A DNA stretch of 64,000 nt from Trebonia sp963822615 (GTDB lineage: Bacteria > Actinomycetota > Actinomycetes > Streptosporangiales > Streptosporangiaceae). The notes beneath the pieces are model-generated. The model did not search any database. It worked only from the letters and a program-made list of their open reading frames with translations, and was not told the origin of the DNA. Each line of letters begins with the position of its first letter. The first letter of the stretch is position 1. Location of the stretch: contig CAWGIM010000001.1 of NCBI GenBank assembly GCA_963822615.1, positions 744,001-808,000 of the forward strand, given 5' to 3'. The position numbers and the translations under genes were made by a program. Positions 26,791 to 36,203 of this stretch are shown one piece after another.

Positions 26791-27969
26791 ATGCTCCCGA
26801 TCGATCGACGTGACGGTCCGGGCAGCTCTCTTCCCGGGGGCCGGGCCCCCGCCCCCCCTGAAGGCGCAGCCGACAGCAAGAACGACAACTTTACCGGCCA
26901 CGCGGTGACCGCGGCGCGGTCCGATCCGGCGCAGGAGCAGCATAGGGCACCGGCCGGCCAGCCGCGGTACCACCACGCCCTGCGGGACATCGTGCCATCG
27001 CAGGCGATGGCGCACGGCGGCACCATCATCCGCCCCGGCGCGGTCGCCTGGGGCGGCCTGCGCGACGCGCGGGACGGCGGCTACGTGTCCTGCGAGGTGA
27101 TCGAGCGGGCCCTGGCCGGGCTCGCCCGGGACGCCGGCGACCTGTCCGGGCTGCTGGCCGAGCTGGCCGCCAGCCGGCTGTGGGTACCGCTGCCGTCGCG
27201 GAACCGGCCGTTCACCGACGGGGCCGCGGTGCGGCTGCCGGTGGTCGGCTACCAGGGTGCCGACTACGTGCCCGCCTTCACCTCGGTGCAGCGCCTGACC
27301 GCCTGGGCCGAGGCGGTCCCGGTCCCGGTACCGCGGGCAGCCGACGGCCGGACGATCCCGCACGTGGTGGTGCCCGCGGTCGGGCTGGCCCGACGGCTGC
27401 CGGCCGGCCTCGGCCTCGCGATCAACCCCGACGCCGCGTCCGGGCTGCCGCTGCCCCCGGAGTGCGTGCCCTACCTGGCCCGGCTGAGCCCGCCCGCCAT
27501 CGTCGCGGCGGCGGCCGGGCTGCCGCACCGTGATGTCGCCCTGCAGCACCTGGAGGCGGAGACCGGGACCAGGTTCCTGATCGGGCACCCGCCGTCCGAG
27601 CCGGCCACCCTGCTCGGCCAGGCCCGCCACGAGCTGGGCGCGCTGCCCGCCGTGAGCCACGCCGGACGGGCCTGGCTGTCGGTCCCCGCCCGGGGCGAGG
27701 GCCTGGTCATCGCGGTCACGCTGGACGACCCGGGCAGCGAGCCGGCCCGCGCGGCGGCCGCCGCCGCGCTCGGGCGGGCGGTGGCCGCGGTCCCGCTGCA
27801 CGTCCCGTTCCCGGTTGACGTCACCTTCCCGGGCGAGCCGCACGCCGACCCGGTGTTCTACGGGTTCGCCACCAGCGCGCCCGGCGCGGCGCCGGAGGCG
27901 GCGACCGAGCCGGACGTGATCGCCCGCTGGATCGCCCGCAACACGCGCCCTTTCTACACCCGGAACTAG
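26791..27969 (+). CDS. SseB-family protein
   Basis: This protein has 392 residues from the ATG at 26791 (AAGGA upstream). The first 100 residues are low-complexity and vary in this family. The SseB N-terminal domain (residues about 105-215) includes RLWVPLPSRNRPFTDGAAVRLP and GADYVPAFTSVQRLTAWA. The C-terminal SseB domain follows after residue about 245. SseB was named for enhanced serine sensitivity in E. coli; its biochemical role is unknown. It is divergent from acVLRF1. Confidence 0.8.
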   Translation: MLPIDRRDGPGSSLPGGRAPAPPEGAADSKNDNFTGHAVTAARSDPAQEQHRAPAGQPRYHHALRDIVPSQAMAHGGTIIRPGAVAWGGLRDARDGGYVSCEVIERALAGLARDAGDLSGLLAELAASRLWVPLPSRNRPFTDGAAVRLPVVGYQGADYVPAFTSVQRLTAWAEAVPVPVPRAADGRTIPHVVVPAVGLARRLPAGLGLAINPDAASGLPLPPECVPYLARLSPPAIVAAAAGLPHRDVALQHLEAETGTRFLIGHPPSEPATLLGQARHELGALPAVSHAGRAWLSVPARGEGLVIAVTLDDPGSEPARAAAAAALGRAVAAVPLHVPFPVDVTFPGEPHADPVFYGFATSAPGAAPEAATEPDVIARWIARNTRPFYTRN

Positions 27970-27991
27970 CGCACCGGCGGCGCGGCGGCGC

Positions 27992-28027
27992 CACGGCGCG
28001 CGCGGCACCACGCCGCCGCGCGCCGTG
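27992..28027. terminator. GC-rich hairpin between convergent genes
   Basis: CACGGCGCGCGCGGC (27992-28006) pairs with GCCGCCGCGCGCCGTG (28012-28027), with one bulged base and a five-base loop. It lies in the gap between the sseB and lipoprotein stops and could end both transcripts. Confidence 0.5.
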
Positions 28028-28036
28028 GACCCCGCG

Positions 28037-28585
28037 TCAGGCGCTGGTGTTGGTGTTGTCGGTGAAGGCCGCGCCGCCCTGGCTGGCGGCGCCGTGCAGG
28101 TCGCTCAGCAGGCCGTCCGGGCTGGTCACGTCGGCCGGGTTGATGCTGCCGCTCTTGGCCTTGCTGATCAGCCCGGACACCGCGGCCGAGAACTTGGCGA
28201 TCGGCTGGGCCAGCAGCTTGCACAGGGTCGGGTTGGCCTGCGCGGCCTCGCTCGCGGCCTTCAGCCGGTTGATGGTGAACGCGCCCGCCGCGGCCGCCTT
28301 CACCAGCGCCAGCACCTTGCCCTTGGCGCCCTTCTTGAACTTGCCGTCCTTAGCGGGCGTGTAGATGTAGCGCTTGAACGCGCCGCCCGCCAGGGCCACG
28401 TCGGCCACGAACCGCGTCTTCGCGAACGACTTGGTGTTGCTGGTCGGGCAGGCGGTGGCCGAGGCGCTGGCCGCGGCCGTGCCGGTCGCCGACGCGGCGT
28501 TGACGGTGCTGCTGCTGCTCGAACTGCAGGCGGTGGTCACCGCCAGCAGAGCGATCGTGACGATAAGGCCCAATCTCTGGAACAT
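28037..28585 (-). CDS. Hypothetical lipoprotein
   Basis: This protein has 182 residues. A lipoprotein signal (LLAVTTAC) is followed by a serine/alanine/threonine-rich linker to residue about 48. The mature part is mostly helical and alanine-rich, with a lysine-rich patch (KDGKFKKGAKGK). Two cysteines (ATACPTSN and PTLCKLL) could form a disulfide. No family is recognised. It is a single-gene unit between sseB and suf. Confidence 0.7.
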   Translation of the reverse strand: MFQRLGLIVTIALLAVTTACSSSSSSTVNAASATGTAAASASATACPTSNTKSFAKTRFVADVALAGGAFKRYIYTPAKDGKFKKGAKGKVLALVKAAAAGAFTINRLKAASEAAQANPTLCKLLAQPIAKFSAAVSGLISKAKSGSINPADVTSPDGLLSDLHGAASQGGAAFTDNTNTSA

Positions 28586-28708
28586 TCGCTCTCCCCCGTG
28601 TAGCCGGTTCCCCGGAACAATCGAAAGAGGATGCTATCGAGCCGTTGCCGTCACACCGGGCAGACCTCACCGAGCGAAGCAAAGTTGTTACTGCCGGTAA
28701 GCCGGATG

Positions 28709-29077
28709 TTAGATATTGAAGCCGAGCGCCCGCAGCTGCTCGCGCCCGTCGTCGGTGATGCTCTCCGGGCCCCACGGCGGCATCCACACCCAGTTGATGG
28801 TGAAGTCGTCCAGCAGGTCCTTGAGCGCCTCGCCCGCCTGCTCCTCGATCACGTCCGTGAGCGGGCAGGCCGCGCTGGTCAGGGTCATGTCCAGGGTGGC
28901 GCGGGTCGGCCCGTCGAGCAGCACCCCGTAGATGAGGCCGAGGTCGACCACGTTGATGCCGAGCTCGGGGTCGACGACGTCGCGCAGCGCCTCCAGGATG
29001 TCCTCGGTCTTCTGCGCGACCTCCTCGTCGGTCAGCGTGGGCACCGCGCCAGTCTCGGTGATACCTGCCTCGGTCAT
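28709..29077 (-). CDS. sufT: SufT (MIP18/DUF59-family) Fe-S assembly factor
   Basis: This protein has 122 residues. The MIP18 domain is recognised by LRDVVDPELGINVVDLGLIYGV (residues about 31-52) and by MTLTSAACPLTD with its conserved cysteine. The C-terminal part is VWMPPWGPESITDDGREQLRALG. SufT acts as an auxiliary factor in Fe-S cluster maturation. It overlaps sufU by four bases (ATGA) and is the last gene of the suf operon. Confidence 0.92.
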   Translation of the reverse strand: MTEAGITETGAVPTLTDEEVAQKTEDILEALRDVVDPELGINVVDLGLIYGVLLDGPTRATLDMTLTSAACPLTDVIEEQAGEALKDLLDDFTINWVWMPPWGPESITDDGREQLRALGFNI

Positions 29078-29547
29078 GCCTCTCCCTCAGACTCGTGCGA
29101 CGCGACCGCCTGGGCGGTCGCGTCCTTCCAGGCCATCCAACCAAGGAGCGCGCACTTGATCCGGGCCGGGTACTTGGACACGCCGGCGAACGCCACCGCG
29201 TCCTCCAGCACGTCCTCGTCCGGCTCCAGCTGTCCCTTGGACTGCATCAGCTCGAGGAAGGCGTCGCCCACCTTCATCGCCTCGCTGACCGGCTTGCCGA
29301 TTACCAGGTCGGTCATCACCGACGCGCTGGCCTGGCTGATCGAGCAGCCGAGGGAGTCGAACGAGACGTCCTCCACCACCGGCTCGCCGTCCCCGCCCGG
29401 CTTCAGCGCCACCCGCAGCGTCACCTCGTCCCCGCAGGTCGGGTTGACGTGGTAGACCTGCGCGTCATAAGGGTCCCGCAGGCCCTTGTGGTGCGGGTTC
29501 CGGTAGTGGTCCAGGATGATCTCCTGGTACATGTCCTGCAGCTGCAT
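29074..29547 (-). CDS. sufU: SufU, sulfur-accepting partner of SufS
   Basis: This protein has 157 residues. It has the IscU-like fold with the three zinc/sulfur cysteines in NPTCGDE, LGCSISQAS and RIKCALLGW. The insertion typical of SufU (about 19 residues between the second and third cysteine regions) is present. It takes persulfide sulfur from SufS. The start MQLQDMYQEIILDHYRNPHHKG is the usual N-terminus. It lies 57 bases after the repaired sufS end. Confidence 0.93.
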   Translation of the reverse strand: MQLQDMYQEIILDHYRNPHHKGLRDPYDAQVYHVNPTCGDEVTLRVALKPGGDGEPVVEDVSFDSLGCSISQASASVMTDLVIGKPVSEAMKVGDAFLELMQSKGQLEPDEDVLEDAVAFAGVSKYPARIKCALLGWMAWKDATAQAVASHESEGEA

Positions 29548-29604
29548 AGTGCCTTCTGTAACGCGGTCTGGTTACAAGATCTTCCGGCGCGTGACCCTGG
29601 AGGA

Positions 29605-30831
29605 TCAGGCCCGGAAGAACTTCTGGGTGTAGCGGATGCCGTCGGCCAGCGCGTCGATCTCCGCGCTGCGTGTTGTAGAGGTAGAACGACGCCCGGTTGG
29701 AGGCCTGGCAGCCGAGCGTGCGGTGCAGCGGCCAGGCGCAGTGGTGGCCGGTCCGTATCGCGATGCCCAGCTCGTCCAGCACCTGGCCGACGTCGTGCGC
29801 GTGCACGCCCTCGACCTCGAACGCGACCGTGCCGCCGCGGTTCTCGGTCGTCAGGGGCCCGAGGATGCGGACGCCCTCGATCGCGCTCAGCGACTCGAGC
29901 GCGTGCGCGGTCAGTTCCTGCTCGTGCGCGGCCACGTTGTCCATGCCCAGCTCGGTCAGGTAGTCCACCGCCGCGCCGAGCCCGGCCGCCAGCGAGACCG
30001 GCGGGACGCCGGGCTCGAACTTGGCGGGCGGCGGGAGGAAGGTAGTCTCCTCCATCCGGACCACCTCGATCATCGAGCCCCCGGTGAGGAACGGCGGCAG
30101 CGCGTCCAGCGCCGCGTACTTGCCGTAGAGCACGCCGAGGCCGAGCGGGCCCAGCATCTTGTGCCCCGAGAAGGCGAGGAAGTCACAGTCCAGGTCCTGC
30201 ACCGAGACCGGGTGGTGCGGCACCAGCTGCGCGCCGTCTACCAGGAACAGCGCCCCGACCGCGTGCGCCAGCCGGCCGATCTCGCGCAGCGGCGGGATCA
30301 CCCCGGTGACGTTGGACTGGCCGGTGACCGCGACGATCTTGGTCCGCTCGGTGATCAGCGCCGGGTCCACGTCGAGGGTGCCGTCCGGCAGCTCCCTGAA
30401 CCACTTCAGGGTCGCGCCGGTGCGCAGCGCGAGCTGCTGCCAGGGCACCAGGTTGGCGTGGTGCTCGATCTCGGAGATGACGATCTCGTCGCCCGGCCGC
30501 AGCGACCAGGCGAGGCCGAAGGCGACCAGGTTGATCCCCTCGGTGGCCGACTTGGTGAACACCACCTCGTCGGCCGAGGCCGCGCCGAGGAACGTCGCCA
30601 CCTTGGCCCGGGTGCTCTCGTAGATCTCGGTCGCCTCCTCGCCGAGGAGGTGGGCGCCCCGGTGCGCGGCGGCGTTGTGCTGCTCGTAGTAGTCCCGCTC
30701 GGCGTCGAGCACCACCGTCGGGTGCTGCGAGGTGGCACCGGAGTCCAGGTACACCAGCGGCTTGCCGTTGCGGACGGTGCGGGACAGGATCGGGAAGTCC
30801 TTCCGCACCGCCTCAACGTCAAATGGCTCGC

Positions 30832-30835
<4 letters not shown>
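29605..30835 (-). CDS. sufS: SufS cysteine desulfurase, 3' end frameshifted
   Basis: This PLP enzyme releases sulfur from cysteine for SufU. Motifs are HRGAHLLGEEATE, the PLP lysine in FSGHKMLGP and the catalytic cysteine in RTGHHCAWPLH. The frame is lost after ASFYLYNT (near 29666-29672). Removing one base gives the expected ending SAEIDALADGIRYTQKFF and a stop at 29605-29607. Without repair the frame would run over sufU to 29465. SufS is usually essential, so an extra base in the sequence is the likely cause. The start overlaps sufC. Confidence 0.88.
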
Positions 30836-31598
<763 letters not shown>

Positions 31599-31599
<1 letters not shown>

Positions 31600-31934
31600 T
31601 AGGACTCCTGGTTGATGGACACGAGGACGTCGCCGCCCTCAACTTTCACTGGGTATACGGGCACCGGCACGGTGGCGGGCATCGAGGTGGGCTTGCCGGT
31701 CCGCAGGTCGAAGCAGGACCCGTGCAGCCAGCACTCGATGGTGGTGCCGACCACGTCGCCCTCGGACAGCGGCACGGCGGCGTGCGAGCACCAGTCGCGG
31801 ATCGCGTACACCTCGCCCTCGGCCTGCACGATCGCGATCTCGTCGCCGCCGAGCACCACGCTGATCGCGCCGTCTTCCTTCAAGTCAGAAACAGCGCACG
31901 CCCGAACGAATGGGGCTGTCTCCGGCTGGCTCAT
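31599..31934 (-). CDS. Rieske [2Fe-2S] ferredoxin of the suf operon
   Basis: This protein has 111 residues. The two Rieske motifs are complete: CSHAAVPLSEG (C-x-H) and CWLHGSCFDLRTG (C-x2-H). The overall fold resembles bacterial dioxygenase ferredoxins (NirD/BphF type). Such a gene between sufD and sufC is a recurring feature of many actinobacterial suf operons. Its role is not established; electron supply to cluster assembly is a reasonable guess. Both ends overlap neighbours. Confidence 0.9.
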
Positions 31935-33094
31935 GACAGCTCCGCCTCGATCTGGCCGGCGATGCGCTCTTCGAGCTCCGGCACCCCGATCCTGGCCACC
32001 AGCTCGCCGAAGAAGCCGCGGATCACCAGGCGGCGCGCCTCCTCGAACGGGATGCCGCGGGCCTGCAGGTAGAACAGGTGCTCGTCCTCGAGGCGGCCGT
32101 TGGCCGACGCGTGGCCGGCGCCGGCGATCTCGCCGGTGAGGATCTCCAGGTTCGGCACCGAGTCGGCGTGCGCCTGGTCGGACAGGATCAGGTTCCGGTT
32201 GTACTCGTAGCTGTCGGTGCCGGTCGCCTGCGGCCGGATGAGCACGTCGCCGATCCAGACGGTGTGCGCGCCCTCGCCCGACACCGCGCCCTTGTAGCCG
32301 ACCCGGCTGCGGCAGTTCGGCGTGTCATGATCGATGAACAGCCGGGCCTCCAGGTGCTGGCCGGCCTTGCTGTCAGGCAGCGCGGTCGCGAACGTGATCC
32401 CGTGCAGCTCGGCGTCCCCGCCGGGGGCCGCGTACCTGATCGTCGGCGACAGCCGGACCAGGCTGCCGCCGAGGGTCACCGCGAAGTGGGTGAGGCGCGC
32501 GTCCTTGCCGAGGGTGGCGACGTGGTGCGCGACCTGGACGGTGTCGGCGGCCCAGTCGGCCAGGGCGATCACGGTCAGCTGGCCGCCGTCGGCGACGTGG
32601 ATCTCCACGTTGTCGGCGTAGGTGGCGGACCCGGTCTGGTCGATCACCACCGTCGCCCGGCCGTACGGCTGCACGTCGATGACCAGGTGCCCGGCCGCCG
32701 CCCGGTCGGTCCCGGTGCCGGTGACCCGGACGTAGGTCGGTACTGAGGCGGTCGCCTCCTTGGGCACGGTGAGCACGGTGGCGGTCCCGGCCGCGGCGTA
32801 CGCCCGGGCGCTTACCCGGTCCATCGGCAGGAACGGGTGGCCGGCCCCGGTCAGCCGCACCCGTTCGGACAAATCGGTTTGTTCAACCGTCACTTCGGGC
32901 GCGGCTTCGACCGTGACGGTGACCGCGCCGTCGAACGGCGCTTCCTTGTGCAGACCGCGGAGCCGGCTGAGCGGGGTGAACCGCCACTCTTCCTCGCGGC
33001 CGGCCGGCACGGCGAAGTCGTCGGGGTTGGCCGACCCGGCTGGGTGCAGGCTGGAGACAGGCGCGGTTTCGACCGCACCGGACAACACTGACAT
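31931..33094 (-). CDS. sufD: SufD scaffold subunit
   Basis: This protein has 387 residues. The ATG at 33092-33094 lies two bases after the sufB stop. The beta-helix core is recognised by ADNVEIHVADGGQLTVIALADW, then LFIDHDTPNCRSRVGYKGAVSG and HTVWIGDVLIRPQATGTDSYE. The C-terminal helical domain includes EEARRLVIRGFFGELV. It pairs with SufB to hold the nascent cluster. Confidence 0.95.
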   Translation of the reverse strand: MSVLSGAVETAPVSSLHPAGSANPDDFAVPAGREEEWRFTPLSRLRGLHKEAPFDGAVTVTVEAAPEVTVEQTDLSERVRLTGAGHPFLPMDRVSARAYAAAGTATVLTVPKEATASVPTYVRVTGTGTDRAAAGHLVIDVQPYGRATVVIDQTGSATYADNVEIHVADGGQLTVIALADWAADTVQVAHHVATLGKDARLTHFAVTLGGSLVRLSPTIRYAAPGGDAELHGITFATALPDSKAGQHLEARLFIDHDTPNCRSRVGYKGAVSGEGAHTVWIGDVLIRPQATGTDSYEYNRNLILSDQAHADSVPNLEILTGEIAGAGHASANGRLEDEHLFYLQARGIPFEEARRLVIRGFFGELVARIGVPELEERIAGQIEAELS

Positions 33095-33096
33095 AA

Positions 33097-34509
33097 CTAG
33101 CCGACCGCTCCTTCCATCTGCAGCTCGATCAGCCGGTTGAGCTCGAGGGCGTACTCCATCGGCAGCTCGCGGGCGATCGGCTCGACGAAGCCGCGGACGA
33201 TCATCGCCATCGCCTCGTCCTCGGTCATGCCCCGCGACATCAGGTAGAACAGCTGGTCGTCGGAGATCTTGGAGACGGTCGCCTCGTGGCCCATCTCCAC
33301 GTCGTCCTCGCGGATGTCGTTGTACGGGTAGGTGTCCGACCGGCTGATCGAGTCGACAAGCAGCGCGTCGCACTTGACCGTCGACTTGCTGTGGGTGGCG
33401 CCTTCCTGCACGTTGATCAGGCCGCGGTAGCTGGTCCGGCCGCCGCCCCGGGCGACCGACTTGGACACGATGGCGGAGCTGGTGTTGGGGGCGCAGTGCA
33501 CCATCTTCGCGCCCGCGTCCTGGTGCTGGCCCTCGCCCGCGAACGCGATGCTGAGGGTCTCGCCCCGGGCGTGCTCGCCCATCAGGTAGACCGCCGGGTA
33601 CTTCATGGTCACCTTGGAGCCGATGTTGCCGTCGATCCACTCCATGGTCGCGCCCTGGTAGGCGACGGCGCGCTTGGTGACCAGGTTGTAGACGTTGTTC
33701 GACCAGTTCTGGATGGTCGTGTAACGGCAGCGGGCGTCCTTCTTGACGATGATCTCGACCACCGCGCTGTGCAGGCTGTCGCTCTTGTAGATGGGCGCGG
33801 TACAGCCCTCGACGTAGTGCACGTAGGCGCCCTCGTCGACGATGATCAGCGTCCGCTCGAACTGGCCCATGTTCTCGGTGTTGATCCGGAAGTAGGCCTG
33901 CAGCGGAATCTCCACCTGCACGCCCTTGGGCACGTAGATGAAGCTGCCGCCGGACCAGGTAGCGGTGTTCAGCGCGGCGAACTTGTTGTCGCCGGCCGGG
34001 ATCACCGTGCCGTAGTACTCCCTGAACAGCTCCGGGTGCTCCTTGAGGGCGGTGTCGGTGTCCTGGAAGATGACACCCTTCTCCTCAAGGTCCTCGCGGA
34101 TCTTGTGGTACACGACCTCGGACTCGTACTGGGCGGCGACGCCGGAGATGAGGCGCTGCTTCTCCGCCTCGGGGATGCCGAGCTTGTCGTAGGTCGCCTT
34201 GATGTCGGCCGGCAGGTCATCCCAGGACTCGGCCTGCTTCTCGGTCGACCGCACGAAGTACTTGATGTTGTCGAAGTCGATCCCGGTCAGGTCGGAACCC
34301 CAGTTCGGCATGGGCTTGCGGCCGAAGTAGCGCAGGCCCTTGAGCCGGTTCTCCAGCATCCACTCCGGCTCGCTCTTGCGGGCCGAGATGTCGCGGACCA
34401 CCTCTTCGGAGAGCCCGCGCTTGGCGGACGCGCCGGCCACGTCAGAGTCGGCCCAGCCGAACTTATACGTGCCCAGCCCTTCGAGCTGGTCATTCGCGGT
34501 GGTCGTCAT
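33097..34509 (-). CDS. sufB: SufB scaffold subunit
   Basis: This protein has 470 residues, the usual length without intein. Key segments are KPMPNWGSDLTGIDFDNI, then GSFIYVPKGVQVEIPLQAYF, YVHYVEGCTAP and DALLVDSISRSDTYPYNDI. The C-terminus EDEAMAMIVRGFVEPIAREL is diagnostic. It is the first structural gene after sufR, spaced three bases from it. Confidence 0.96.
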   Translation of the reverse strand: MTTTANDQLEGLGTYKFGWADSDVAGASAKRGLSEEVVRDISARKSEPEWMLENRLKGLRYFGRKPMPNWGSDLTGIDFDNIKYFVRSTEKQAESWDDLPADIKATYDKLGIPEAEKQRLISGVAAQYESEVVYHKIREDLEEKGVIFQDTDTALKEHPELFREYYGTVIPAGDNKFAALNTATWSGGSFIYVPKGVQVEIPLQAYFRINTENMGQFERTLIIVDEGAYVHYVEGCTAPIYKSDSLHSAVVEIIVKKDARCRYTTIQNWSNNVYNLVTKRAVAYQGATMEWIDGNIGSKVTMKYPAVYLMGEHARGETLSIAFAGEGQHQDAGAKMVHCAPNTSSAIVSKSVARGGGRTSYRGLINVQEGATHSKSTVKCDALLVDSISRSDTYPYNDIREDDVEMGHEATVSKISDDQLFYLMSRGMTEDEAMAMIVRGFVEPIARELPMEYALELNRLIELQMEGAVG

Positions 34510-34512
34510 AGG

Positions 34513-35385
34513 TTAGAGCCCTCCGGACTCGGTATGTGCTTCAGCAGCGCCGCGCATTTCAGCGGTACTGCGGGTGTCATCCGTGCGGTGCCTGCCGGTG
34601 TACGGCGTCTGGTCGCCCTCGGCGCTTTCCTCGCCGTCCGCGCGTGTGCTCGGGCAGGTGACGTGCGTGGTGCAGATGCCGTCACCGTGCGCGATGGTGG
34701 CCAGGCGGCGCACCGGGGTGCCGAGCAGCCGCCCGAACGCCTCGGTCTCCGCCTCGCACAACTGGGGGAACTCGGCCGCCACGTGCGCGACCGGGCAGTG
34801 ATGCTGGCAGACCTGCTCGCCATTGCTTACAACGCTGCCAGGCCGGCCGGCCATACCCGGGGCCGGGCCCGCGGTGGCGGCGTACCCGTCGGCCGACAGC
34901 GCGCCCGCCAGGGCCTGCACCCGGGTACGGAGGTCGCCCGCCTGGGCCACCACCGGGGCGTAGCGGCGCTCGGTCTCGGCCACCTGCTGCCGGGCGAAAT
35001 CGGCCACCGCCTGCGGCCCGTAGGTTCGTTCCAGGAACCGCAGCGCGTTGCTGGCCAGGTCGTCGTAGGAGTGCTCGAAGGCGCTGCGGCCGGCGTCGGT
35101 GATGACGAAGACCTTGGCCGGGCGGCCCCGGCCCCGGTTGCCGTAGCTGCGGGCGGTGCGCGTCTCGATCATGCCGTCGGCGATCAGGTTGTCCAGGTGA
35201 CGGCGGATGGCGGCGGGGGTCAGCCCGAGCCGGCCGCCGAGGGTCGCCGCGGTGCACGGGCCGAGCTCGAGGATCAGCCGGGCGACCTGGCCGCGCGTGC
35301 CGGCCGTCTCACCCGCCTGTCCCCGGCCTGAGGCCTGTGCCGCCACAGTCGGGCTGGTGCCCGCGGCGGTCCCGGAACTTTTCAC
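34513..35385 (-). CDS. sufR: SufR, Fe-S-sensing repressor of the suf operon
   Basis: This protein has 290 residues. A winged HTH occupies residues about 28-95 (LGPCTAATLGGRLGLTPAAIRR, then RGRPAKVFVITDAG). The cluster-binding region has CQHHCPVAHVAAEFPQLCEAE. A later CTTHVTC supplies more cysteines. The GTG at 35383-35385 is the best start; it has no ribosome-binding site and lies within the operator, which suggests a leaderless message. The C-terminal 45 residues are polar and variable. It is the first gene of sufRBD-Rieske-sufCSUT. Confidence 0.9.
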   Translation of the reverse strand: MKSSGTAAGTSPTVAAQASGRGQAGETAGTRGQVARLILELGPCTAATLGGRLGLTPAAIRRHLDNLIADGMIETRTARSYGNRGRGRPAKVFVITDAGRSAFEHSYDDLASNALRFLERTYGPQAVADFARQQVAETERRYAPVVAQAGDLRTRVQALAGALSADGYAATAGPAPGMAGRPGSVVSNGEQVCQHHCPVAHVAAEFPQLCEAETEAFGRLLGTPVRRLATIAHGDGICTTHVTCPSTRADGEESAEGDQTPYTGRHRTDDTRSTAEMRGAAEAHTESGGL

Positions 35386-35396
35386 AACACCAGTGT
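35382..35396 (-). promoter_or_regulatory. SufR operator overlapping the sufR start codon
   Basis: On the minus strand the sequence is ACACTGGTGTTGTGA, an exact match to ACACT-N5-TGTGA, the palindrome I recall for M. tuberculosis SufR. The right half contains the GTG start codon. A promoter can be drawn with -35 TTGCCA (35416-35421), an 18-base spacer and -10 CACACT (35392-35397), six bases before the GTG. Binding would cover the -10 and start site and repress the operon. Confidence 0.72.
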
Positions 35397-35439
35397 GCCG
35401 TAAATAAGGGGCAGGTGGCAAGTTTTTCGCCACGCGCGC

Positions 35440-35453
35440 GTGACGTAAATCAC
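35440..35453. promoter_or_regulatory. CRP-like site GTGA-N6-TCAC upstream of sufR
   Basis: GTGACGTAAATCAC is a perfect core match to CRP-family sites, and the flanking C/G pair extends the dyad. Its centre (35446.5) is 61.5 bases upstream of the sufR GTG. If the message is leaderless, this is the classical class I activator position. Which CRP-family protein binds is unknown. Confidence 0.55.
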
Positions 35454-35516
35454 GGCCGCCGGTGACGGCCGGGCGCTGGTCAGGCCGCGCGGTCTGGCCG
35501 GCGGCCAGGCGGCCGG

Positions 35517-36194
35517 TCAGCCCCACAGGCCGATGGCGCCGTTGACCACCAGCGCCAGGCCGGCCACCGTGAGCGCGGCGGTCACCAGCGTACGGCCGTT
35601 CGCGCGCAGCCAGCCGTTGGCGTTGCGCAGGGCCCGGGTGGTCGGTTCGGGCGCGGCCAGGTAGGCCAGCAGCGGCAGCCACACGGTGAGCACCGACAGC
35701 ACGATCACGATCACCAGGGCGGCCACGGTCAGCGGAAGGGACGCGTCGGCGGTGGCGACCGCCTGGACGGCGGCGATGAAGGTGGCGCCGGGCGCGAACA
35801 GGATCAGCCCGAGGACGAAGGCGGTCCGCGGGTGCGGGTTCTCGGCCATCCGGGCGATGAAGCCGGGTTTCTTCTCCTTGTCACCGGCCTCGTCGTCGGG
35901 CGAGACGGTGCGCTTGGGGCGGAACTGCAGCCAGGCGCAGATCAGCAGCGCCAGCAGGCCGAGCCCGAACCGCAGGGCGAACCGCGGGTCGTGGTGGCGG
36001 GCGTCGTTCAGGTGCACCGCGCGCAGGACGAGCAGCACCGCGACCGCCATGATGACGGTCATCAGCACCGCCCCGGCGGCGTACATGAACGCCGTCACCC
36101 GGGGATTGGCTGAAGCCAGCAAGACGGCCATCACCAGCAGCGCCGTCGGTGACACGGCGGCCAGCAGCGCGAACCCGGTGGCCTGAACGAGCAC
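35517..36194 (-). CDS. GAP-family membrane protein, copy 1
   Basis: This protein has 225 residues and about six transmembrane helices. The first is ATGFALLAAVSPTALLVMAVLLAS. The cytoplasmic loop has FRPKRTVSPDDEAGDKEKKPGF. RTAFVLGLILFAPGATFIAAVQ begins the second half. The GAP/Sap family in mycobacteria helps move glycolipids or sulfolipids across the cell envelope. It is the third gene of a unit with the 474-residue membrane protein and DUF1269. A second GAP gene lies in another unit of the same regulon. Confidence 0.8.
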   Translation of the reverse strand: MLVQATGFALLAAVSPTALLVMAVLLASANPRVTAFMYAAGAVLMTVIMAVAVLLVLRAVHLNDARHHDPRFALRFGLGLLALLICAWLQFRPKRTVSPDDEAGDKEKKPGFIARMAENPHPRTAFVLGLILFAPGATFIAAVQAVATADASLPLTVAALVIVIVLSVLTVWLPLLAYLAAPEPTTRALRNANGWLRANGRTLVTAALTVAGLALVVNGAIGLWG

Positions 36195-36203
36195 CGGCCC
36201 TCC

